Made by a program: the position numbers and the translations under genes. The notes below the pieces were generated by a model. It did not search any database and was not told the DNA's origin. It was given only the letters and a program-made list of their open reading frames with translations. Below, piece by piece: positions 50,919 to 57,387 of a stretch of DNA of 64,000 nucleotides. Position 1 is the first letter of the stretch, and the number at the start of each line of letters is the position of its first letter. This stretch comes from Microbacterium sp. USTB-Y (GTDB taxonomy: Bacteria; Actinomycetota; Actinomycetes; Actinomycetales; Microbacteriaceae), in the NCBI RefSeq assembly GCF_023703415.1, contig NZ_JAGMTU010000003.1, positions 681,150-745,149 of the forward strand. The letters are read 5' to 3'.

Positions 50919-51527
50919 ATGACCATCCGCACCCTCCCCCGCGCCCTCGCGATCGGCACCATCGCCCTCGCCGGGGTCGCCCTCACCGCCTGCGCTCCCT
51001 CGACCGATCACTCCGGGATGTCCGGGATGTCGCACGGCGCGACCGCTCCCGGGGCCGGGACGACCCAGGGATCCGCGAACGACGCCGACGCGATGTTCGC
51101 GACCATGATGATCGACCACCACCAGCAGGCGATCGACATGAGCGACATGCTCCTCGCCAAGACCGGCGTCGACGCCCGCGTCACCGATCTCGCCACCAGG
51201 ATCAAGGCCGCGCAGGCTCCTGAGATCGCCACCATGCGGGGCTGGCTCGCCGACTGGGGAGTGCCGTCGGCGGCGCCCGGATCCATGGGCCACGGCGACG
51301 GCATGATGAGCGAGGCCGACATGGCGGCGCTCGAGGCGGCGCCGGGCGGCGAGGCCGGGAAGCTGTTCCTGCAGCAGATGATCGTGCACCACGAGGGCGC
51401 GGTCGCCATGGCCCGCAGCGAGACGGCGGACGGCCAGGACCCCCTCGCCCTCGCCCTCGCGGCCACGGTGATCACCGCGCAGACCGCGGAGATCGCCGAG
51501 ATGAAGGAGCTCCTGGCGCAGCTCTGA
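50919..51527 (+). CDS. DUF305 lipoprotein
   Basis: 202 residues from ATG 50919 after GAGAG. Signal peptide with lipobox LTAC (C25). DUF305 is a four-helix, ferritin-like domain: MMIDHHQQAIDMSDMLL (H67, H68) and MIVHHEGAVAMARSE (H157, H158) are the paired metal-binding-type His motifs. Met/His-rich linkers (SGMSGMSHG, GSMGHGDGMM) also look metal-binding. Probably a copper-binding or copper-tolerance protein on the outer face, co-regulated with the DUF6153 gene. Confidence 0.88.
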   Translation: MTIRTLPRALAIGTIALAGVALTACAPSTDHSGMSGMSHGATAPGAGTTQGSANDADAMFATMMIDHHQQAIDMSDMLLAKTGVDARVTDLATRIKAAQAPEIATMRGWLADWGVPSAAPGSMGHGDGMMSEADMAALEAAPGGEAGKLFLQQMIVHHEGAVAMARSETADGQDPLALALAATVITAQTAEIAEMKELLAQL

Positions 51528-51669
51528 CGTCCGCCGCCGGGCCACTCTGCTCGCTGGTCGTGGTCTGCGTCGAATCCGGACGGATCGCCGCACGCCGCGA
51601 CCGGCGAGCACCGCTGGCCCTGCGTGGTGGGCGGATATCGTCGTCCTGTCCGGATCCGCGGGCCGCGCG

Positions 51670-51675
51670 TAGCCT
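51670..51675 (+). promoter_or_regulatory. -10 hexamer of leaderless LMF-like gene
   Basis: TAGCCT is followed after 6 nt by the ATG at 51682 with no ribosome binding site. Confidence 0.5.
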
Positions 51676-51681
51676 TCCGGT

Positions 51682-53181
51682 ATGGACGGCTTCGCGGCGG
51701 TCGACTTCGGTTTCGCGCGGGAGGTGCTCCAGCGGGGCATCGCAGCGCTCTACCTCGTCGCGTTCGTCAGCACGCTGAACCAGTTCCGCGCGCTGCTCGG
51801 CGAGCACGGGCTGCTGCCCGCGCCCGAGCTGCTCGCCTGGGCGGGGAACTCCGCTCGCGCCCGACGGCTGCTGCGCCCGACCCTGTTCCTGCGCATCCGG
51901 TACACCGATCGGCGGCTCGTCGCACTGTGCGTCGCAGGGATCGTGCTGTCGGCGACGCTCGTGGTGGGCCTCCCGCAGCTGGCGCCGCCCTGGGTGCCGA
52001 TGGCGTGCTTCCTGCTGCTGTGGCTCGGGTACATGTCGATCTCGTCGATAGGGCAGACCTTCTACGGCTTCGGCTGGGAGATGCTGCTGCTCGAGGCGGG
52101 GTTCCTCGCCGCGTTCCTCGGATCCGCCTCCGAGCCGCCGCCGACGGTCGTGATCGTGCTGTTCTGGTGGCTCGTGATCCGGCTCGAATTCGGCGCCGGC
52201 ATGATCAAGATCCGCGGGGGGAGTGAGTGGCGCGACCTCACCGCGCTCATGTACCACCACGAGACCCAGCCCATGCCCGGCCCGCTCAGCCGGCAGGCGC
52301 ACCTGTTGCCGCGGTGGTTCCACCGGCTCGAGGTGGTCGGCAACCACGTCGCCCAGCTTGCCGCCCCGTGGCTGCTGCTCGCGCCGATCCTCGGACTCTG
52401 GATCCCGGGCCCCGTCCCCGCGATCATCGGGGCCGCGGGCGCCGGCGTCGTGATCGCGACCCAGTTGTGGCTCGTGTCCACCGGCAACTTCGCGTGGCTG
52501 AACTGGGCGACGATCGTGCTCGCGTTCTCGGCCGTCGGGATCCCCTCGGGCTCCCCGCGCCATGCGGTCACCGCGCCGCCGTGGATCATCGGCGGGCAAT
52601 GGCTGCCCTGGGTCGTCGTGACGACCGGCGTCGGAGCGCTGTACGTGTGGCTCTCGGCTCCCGCGGTGCGCAACCTGTTCTCGCGTCGGCAGGCGATGAA
52701 CGCCTCGTTCAACCGCTGGCAGCTCGCGAACGCCTATGGCGCGTTCGGCACGGTCACCAAGGAGCGGATCGAGATCGTCGTCGAGGGCACGATGCTGCCC
52801 GACGCGGATCCGGATCCGGTCGGCGGGCAGTGGCGCGAGTACGGATTCAAGGGCAAGCCCGGGGATCTGCACCGGGTCCCTGCGCAGTTCGCGCCCTACC
52901 ATCTGCGTCTGGACTGGCTGATGTGGTTCCTGCCGCTCGGGCGCCTGTACGAGGACTGGTTCGCGATGCTGCTGGTGCGACTGCTCGAGGCGGATCCGCC
53001 GACGCTCCGGTTGCTGCGGCACGATCCGTTCGACGGCGCGCGGCCCGCGCAGGTGCGCGCCGTCGCCTATCGCTACCGGTTCACCACCCGTGCCGAGCAC
53101 CGCGAGAGCGGTCGGGTGTGGGTGCGCGACCGCCGCCGGGTCGTGGCGAGGCCGATGTCGCTGGGCGAGGACCAGGTGTGA
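51682..53181 (+). CDS. Lipase maturation factor-like membrane protein
   Basis: 499 residues, leaderless ATG. About eight to ten hydrophobic segments. LMF1-family motifs GRFLLLWLGYMSISSIGQTFYGFGWEMLLLEAGFL (core SIGQTFYGFGWEMLLLEAG), FWWLVIRLEFGAGMIKIRGG and LYHHETQPMPGPLS-type segment (MYHHETQPMPGPLS) are strong. Bacterial members are of unknown role; the vertebrate homologue helps fold lipases in the ER. The last 17 bp before the stop region (53156-53172) recur at 55049-55065, marking an insertion at the 3' end of the gene. Confidence 0.87.
   Translation: MDGFAAVDFGFAREVLQRGIAALYLVAFVSTLNQFRALLGEHGLLPAPELLAWAGNSARARRLLRPTLFLRIRYTDRRLVALCVAGIVLSATLVVGLPQLAPPWVPMACFLLLWLGYMSISSIGQTFYGFGWEMLLLEAGFLAAFLGSASEPPPTVVIVLFWWLVIRLEFGAGMIKIRGGSEWRDLTALMYHHETQPMPGPLSRQAHLLPRWFHRLEVVGNHVAQLAAPWLLLAPILGLWIPGPVPAIIGAAGAGVVIATQLWLVSTGNFAWLNWATIVLAFSAVGIPSGSPRHAVTAPPWIIGGQWLPWVVVTTGVGALYVWLSAPAVRNLFSRRQAMNASFNRWQLANAYGAFGTVTKERIEIVVEGTMLPDADPDPVGGQWREYGFKGKPGDLHRVPAQFAPYHLRLDWLMWFLPLGRLYEDWFAMLLVRLLEADPPTLRLLRHDPFDGARPAQVRAVAYRYRFTTRAEHRESGRVWVRDRRRVVARPMSLGEDQV
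53156..53172 (+). repeat. 17-bp direct repeat, left copy (att-like)
   Basis: TGTCGCTGGGCGAGGAC, inside the last codons of the LMF-like gene. The identical word lies at 55049-55065. Together they bracket the low-GC island. Confidence 0.85.
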
Positions 53182-53363
53182 TGTTCAGGCAGGTTGTTGA
53201 GTCTGCTGATGGGTGGGGCTCCGATTGCGGAGTGGACCCTGTGGTGATTGCAGAAGTGCAGCCAGCTGGTTAGGGTCTGGCGGCGGTCGCTCTCGGAGGG
53301 GTAGAAGCGGGCGTATGCCCAGCCGTCGGCCAGGGGGCCGGTGGAGTGCTGGGCAGGCTGGCT
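53182..53363 (-). mobile_element. IS481-type transposase C-terminal remnant
   Basis: Directly beside the LMF-like stop codon. The minus strand reads about 60 codons including ARFYPSESDRRQTLTSWLHF, CNHHRVHSAIG and PPISRLNNLPE, the C-terminal tail of IS481/IS3-type integrase-core transposases (NHHRVHSAIGG is diagnostic). The frame is cut by a stop at 53364-53366 and the rest of the gene is missing. Inactive. Confidence 0.82.
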
Positions 53364-53472
53364 CTATACTGCCGGCATATTCGCTCCTACTGCGGTCGCA
53401 CTCCCATTTGTCTCGAATGGTGTCTCGGCGGTAGCCGGCACAGTGTGGATGGTGACATCAAGATGAGAGCTC

Positions 53473-53997
53473 TTGCAGATTCATGTGAAAGAAGGTGTGA
53501 AAATTCTTACGATGTTTGCATTCTTTGGAGCAATCTTGATCGCTTCAGGAATCGTGATGCTCACCTTTAGGCGTCGAGTACGGGAAAACCTCATCCAGGC
53601 AGGACTGGTTCGCGACGGCTCGCGGCTGCCGACTCTTTATGCGATCAGCATTGCAATGGGGCAAGTTCTTCTCGGAGCAATATTGCTAGCATATGCCTCG
53701 CTGAACACACATCGCGAGAGTGCCCATGTGGCGAGCATCGGCCCCGCAATTGTCGTTCGAACTGGAGCGATGTTTGTGCCGCTAGTGATTGCCTTGACAG
53801 TCGGCGCGGTATTGGGGGCGTGGGGAGGATGCACATTGATCGGAAGGGCTGGGAGGTCTCGCAAGGCTTGGTTCTCTGACAGCGATCATCCGATACAGGG
53901 GAAAGATGCGCGTCGAATAGTCTTCGGCACCGTTCTCTGTATATATAGCGTGATCTCGCTCATTTTTACCGTGCTACTTCTAGTGTGGCGTTTCTGA
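53473..53997 (+). CDS. Four-helix membrane protein in low-GC island, unknown
   Basis: Up to 174 residues; start uncertain (TTG 53473, GTG 53497 or ATG 53512; AGAAGG lies just before GTG 53497). Four hydrophobic segments (about 14-30, 57-75, 90-118 and 147-172). Charged loops between them (TFRRRVRENLIQAGL, GRAGRSRKAWFSDSDH). Codon use is AT-richer than the rest of the window (ATA, TTT and TTA appear), a sign of recent transfer. No family recognised. No regulator or partner beside it. Confidence 0.6.
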   Translation: MQIHVKEGVKILTMFAFFGAILIASGIVMLTFRRRVRENLIQAGLVRDGSRLPTLYAISIAMGQVLLGAILLAYASLNTHRESAHVASIGPAIVVRTGAMFVPLVIALTVGAVLGAWGGCTLIGRAGRSRKAWFSDSDHPIQGKDARRIVFGTVLCIYSVISLIFTVLLLVWRF

Positions 53998-53999
53998 AC

Positions 54000-54700
54000 T
54001 TGGTTGACGACTGGTTATCGAGAGGTCTGCCTCGACATCTTGGTTCAGACGAGTGGGTATTTGCGATCGTTTCAGCCGGTGCTGAAAAGACTCCCCTTGC
54101 ACTCGCAACAACCGAATGGCCGAATGCCGCGGGATCCTCATCTGCCCGGCAAGCGACACCAGTTGGGAATGCTCGAACCAACACTTCTGGCAGGATCAGT
54201 TGTGGCATCTGATCACTAAGCTATGGATGGAAGTGATTCCCGTCCGGGGTGGTGCGGGCGGAGCTATTGCAGGGAAGGGCGCGGCTCGGCTCCTGGGAAG
54301 CCGTAACTGAATCGATGTCCTCGAGAGCTGCCGCGTATCAGAGCCAAATCTCCGGACGGGGACGGCGACATCGACACGATAGCGCTATATCACAGGTGTC
54401 GATATTGCACGGGGAGTGTGCGGTGGTGACCTGATTGCAATGCGTGGCTCGTTCGCGGAGGTCGCCATCGGCGATCTGCAACGGCTACAGAAACAGCTAC
54501 CAATACGTACGTGAATCCAAATCGATCAGGGGCAATGTCGTGAGCGCGGCGATGACCCTGCCCCTGGATCATTCGCTCGCCCAAATATACGAATGTGCGC
54601 TTCGGGCACTTTGCCAGATTCGCCGATAATTACTCTAGCGTCAGTTTCGGCGGATTCCACCTGACCCGCACATAGGGGCGAGCGACTCTCACTCTCGCTC
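54000..54700. other. Low-GC island, no credible gene
   Basis: About 700 bp between the membrane protein and the pentapeptide-like remnant. Short frames exist on both strands, but none has a start signal or recognisable content. Composition is visibly lower in G+C than the surroundings. Probably decayed. Confidence 0.6.
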
Positions 54701-54889
54701 TCATGAGCACGAGGCATATGAGGGTCCACGAGCAGCTGCGTCGACGCATCGCGTCCGGTGGGTCGAAGTCCACGGGCTAAAAGTCCCGTCATCCCAGATC
54801 GCCTCAGTGAGATCCACATCGATGAGCTCCGCTCCACGGAGGTCTGCATGATTCGGATCGGCGCCGTACATCATGGCGTCCCGCAACAT
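54701..54889 (-). pseudogene. Possible pentapeptide-repeat remnant
   Basis: A minus-strand frame of 62 codons ending at 54701 reads MLRDAMMYGADPNHADLRG and then AELIDVDLTEAIWDDG, with the A-D/N-L-x-x periodicity of pentapeptide-repeat proteins for about 4-5 units only. No ribosome binding site is visible; the frame continues open upstream into unrelated antisense sequence. Most likely a decayed fragment within the island. Confidence 0.35.
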
Positions 54890-55048
54890 GCGGAGCGATG
54901 CGCGACGCGATCTCCGCAAGGCTGTGGAACGGAACAAGACCCGACGCGCCTCAGGCGATGCCTTTGTCGAGGCGTGAGACGGCAAGGCGAAGTGCGTCTG
55001 AGTCGTAGGTCCCGTACTCCCCCTATCGCATCCGCACGAGACGCGAGC

Positions 55049-55065
55049 TGTCGCTGGGCGAGGAC
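55049..55065 (+). repeat. 17-bp direct repeat, right copy (att-like)
   Basis: TGTCGCTGGGCGAGGAC, identical to 53156-53172. Here it is followed directly by TAA in the same frame as in the LMF-like gene (coding Leu-Ser-Leu-Gly-Glu-Asp-stop), as if it preserved an old 3' end of that gene. Confidence 0.85.
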
Positions 55066-55135
55066 TAACAGCGGGGCGCGTGCTCCGGCTCCCGGCGCCG
55101 ACGGCACCGGAGGCACACGGCCGTCCGGGGGCGTG

Positions 55136-55168
55136 CGCATATCGTCCGCATATCGATAACCGCATACG
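55136..55168. promoter_or_regulatory. Direct repeats upstream of racemase operon
   Basis: CGCATATCG at 55136-55144 and 55147-55155 (11 bp, one helix turn apart), with a third partial copy CGCATACG at 55161-55168. Such tandem half-sites suit an OmpR-type response regulator. It is 34 bp before the racemase ATG. Confidence 0.5.
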
Positions 55169-55201
55169 CCCCGGCAACCCCGGCGTCGGTTGACTCGAAC
55201 C

Positions 55202-56458
55202 ATGCGATCGCCCGCTTCGGAACTCGTCGTCCACGAGGATGCGCTCCGCGACAACACCGCGCGCTTCCATGCCCTGACCGGTGGACGGCTGATGGCGGTC
55301 CTCAAGGCGGACGCGTTCGGGCACGGGGACATCGCCTCCTCGGTGCTCGAGTCGGGTGCGGGGTCGATCGGCGTGACCAGCATCGATGAGGCGCTCGCGC
55401 TGCGTCGAGCGGGCGTCGACGCTCCGATCCTGAGCTGGCTCAACACGCCCGACGCCGACGTCGAGTCGGCGCTGCGCGCGCGCATCGATCTCGCGGTCCC
55501 CCACCTCGAGCTGCTCTTCGCGATCGCCGGGGCAGCGCGTGCGATGGGGATCCGGGCCCGTCTTCATCTGCACATCGACGTCGGCACGGGCCGCGACGGC
55601 TGCCCGCCGCGCGAGTGGGCGACGCTGTGCGCCTTCGCACGCGCGCAGGAGGCCGCGGGAGCCCTGCGTGTGGTGGGCGTGATGGGACACCTGTCCTGTG
55701 CCGACGACCCGCGGAACGAGCAGAACGTGCGCGAGCGCCTGGTGTTCGAGAACGCGATCCGGACCGCACGTCGGCGCGGCCTGCGCCCGCATCTCCTGCA
55801 CCTCGCCGCCACGGCCGCGACGCTCACCGGCACGGCGGCCGGGTACGACCTGCATCGCATCGGCGCCGGCCTCTTCGGCATCGATCCGTCCCGCACCACC
55901 GACGACCTGCGGCCCGCGCTGACGCTGACCTCGACGGTCGTGTCCTCCCGTGAGGCCCCGGCGGGCACCGGCGTCGGCTACGGCCACGACTTCGTCACCC
56001 CTTCCCGCACGTGTCTGGCGCTGCTGCCGCTCGGCTACGCCGACGGGCTCCCGCGCGCGGCCTCGGGGCGGGCGGAGGTGCTGGTGCGTGGCGAGCGACG
56101 ACCGCTGGTGGGCAGGTTCTCGATGGACATGGTGGTCGTCGACACCGGCGACCTGCTGCTGCGGCCCGGCGAGCGCGTCACGGTCTTCGGTCCCGGCCGG
56201 GACGGGGAGCCGACCGTCGCCGAGTGGGCCGCCTGGGCGCGCACGATCGAGCACGAGATCGTGACCGGCGTCGGCGCCCGCGCCTCCCGCATCCGTCGCA
56301 CCCTCGACGCATCCCCCCGTCCCACGTCCCCACCAGGAGAGCCACGATGCCTCAGCACACCCGCCACCGGATCGCCGTCATCGGAGGCGGCGCGAATGAC
56401 GAGCACGCGGTCTCCCTCGCGTCCGCGGCCGGCGTCACGCGCGCTGTCCGCACGCTGA
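55202..56458 (+). CDS. Alanine racemase-like protein (PLP)
   Basis: 418 residues from ATG 55202; TTG 55190 would add four. PLP Lys K35 in MAVLKADAFGHG, IGVTSIDEALALRRAG, and the catalytic Tyr region GVGYGHDFVTPSRT match alanine racemase/VanT C-domain. Soluble, no membrane part (unlike VanT of enterococci, which is fused to a membrane acyltransferase). The natural end is near ASRIRR (about residue 366); the frame then runs on for about 50 codons, overlapping the ligase gene by 112 bp in another frame. Makes D-Ala or D-Ser; which one is unknown. Confidence 0.87.
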   Translation: MRSPASELVVHEDALRDNTARFHALTGGRLMAVLKADAFGHGDIASSVLESGAGSIGVTSIDEALALRRAGVDAPILSWLNTPDADVESALRARIDLAVPHLELLFAIAGAARAMGIRARLHLHIDVGTGRDGCPPREWATLCAFARAQEAAGALRVVGVMGHLSCADDPRNEQNVRERLVFENAIRTARRRGLRPHLLHLAATAATLTGTAAGYDLHRIGAGLFGIDPSRTTDDLRPALTLTSTVVSSREAPAGTGVGYGHDFVTPSRTCLALLPLGYADGLPRAASGRAEVLVRGERRPLVGRFSMDMVVVDTGDLLLRPGERVTVFGPGRDGEPTVAEWAAWARTIEHEIVTGVGARASRIRRTLDASPRPTSPPGEPRCLSTPATGSPSSEAARMTSTRSPSRPRPASRALSAR

Positions 56459-57387
56459 GGCACACCGCCGTCCCGCTCACCATCGACGAGGACGGCACCT
56501 GGCGGGACGAGCAGGACGTCGCGTTGCCCGCCCATTGCGCGGTCGAGCTCCTCACCGGCTGCGACGTCGCGTTCCCCGTGCTGCACGGAGCCCGCGGGGA
56601 AGACGGCTCGATCGCGGGGCTGCTCGAGCTGTGCGGAGTCCCCTTCGCGGGATCTCCGGTCCGGGCCGGCGCCCTGGGGATGGACAAGCACGCCACGAAG
56701 CTGCTCGCCGCGTCGCTCGGGATCGCGACGGCGAGCGCGCGTCTCATCGGATCCGGATCCGGATCCGGACCCGATGTGGTGACCGACGGCCTCACTCCGC
56801 CCTTCGTCGTGAAGCCCGCGAGCAGCGGATCCAGCAACGGGGTCTTCGTCGTCGCGGAACCCGATGGGGTCGTCGACGCCGTCGACCGAGCGAGAGCCTT
56901 CGGGGATCCGGTGCTGATCGAGGAGTACGTCACCGGCCGGGAGATCGACGTCGCCGTCTTCCGTGACCGGCGCGGAGGGCTGCGCGTCGGCGCCACGCTC
57001 GAGATCTCCGTAGCGCCCGGGGACGTGTTCGGGGCCACGGAGAAGTACGACGGCAGCGCGCGCTTCACGGTGCCCGCGCCGATCGGTGCCGCCGACGAGG
57101 CGGCCGTCCGCTCGGCGGCGACGCGGCTCTACGACGCGCTGGGGTGCGCCGGGGTCGCGCGCTTCGACTTCTTCCTCACCGCCGAAGGCCCGGTGCTCAA
57201 CGAGGTGAACACGACACCGGGGATGACCGAGCTCTCCCAGGTGCCGCTGATGTACGCGGCGACGGGTCTCGACTACACCGGGTTGATCGCCGAGCTCCTG
57301 GATGCCGCACAACCGCCGGCTCAGGATGAGGAGCAGGAAACGGCGCGGCGCTCCACCGCGCCGAGCGAGTCAGGACCCGCCGCGTGA
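56347..57387 (+). CDS. D-alanine-D-alanine ligase-like ATP-grasp enzyme
   Basis: 346 residues from ATG 56347 after AGGAGAG. Ddl hallmarks: HGARGEDGSIAGLLELCGVPF, MDKHATKLLAAS, PPFVVKPASSGSSNGVF (ATP-grasp), VLIEEYVTGREIDVAV, EKYDGSARFTVPA (omega loop with the catalytic Tyr area) and NEVNTTPGMTELSQVPLM. It joins two D-amino acids (D-Ala with D-Ala, D-Ser or D-lactate) with ATP. Residues that set the second substrate cannot be decided by eye. A GGATCC-derived Gly-Ser run (GSGSGSG) lies in a loop. Overlaps the next gene by 4 bp. Confidence 0.88.
   Translation: MPQHTRHRIAVIGGGANDEHAVSLASAAGVTRAVRTLRHTAVPLTIDEDGTWRDEQDVALPAHCAVELLTGCDVAFPVLHGARGEDGSIAGLLELCGVPFAGSPVRAGALGMDKHATKLLAASLGIATASARLIGSGSGSGPDVVTDGLTPPFVVKPASSGSSNGVFVVAEPDGVVDAVDRARAFGDPVLIEEYVTGREIDVAVFRDRRGGLRVGATLEISVAPGDVFGATEKYDGSARFTVPAPIGAADEAAVRSAATRLYDALGCAGVARFDFFLTAEGPVLNEVNTTPGMTELSQVPLMYAATGLDYTGLIAELLDAAQPPAQDEEQETARRSTAPSESGPAA

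Noticed and set aside
53985..54212. 75-codon plus-strand frame in the island starting at GTG 53985
   Set aside because: Overlaps the end of the membrane-protein gene, has no ribosome binding site and no recognisable content.
54701..56254. 517-codon minus-strand frame opposite the racemase
   Set aside because: Most of it is antisense to a PLP racemase with its Lys and Tyr motifs; only its last 62 codons, in the island, may be a pentapeptide-repeat remnant.
55202..57387. Racemase and ligase as a mobile vancomycin-resistance cluster
   Set aside because: No vanH or vanX gene, no mobile element directly attached, and base composition matches the chromosome; kept only as a hypothesis of split Van-like functions.
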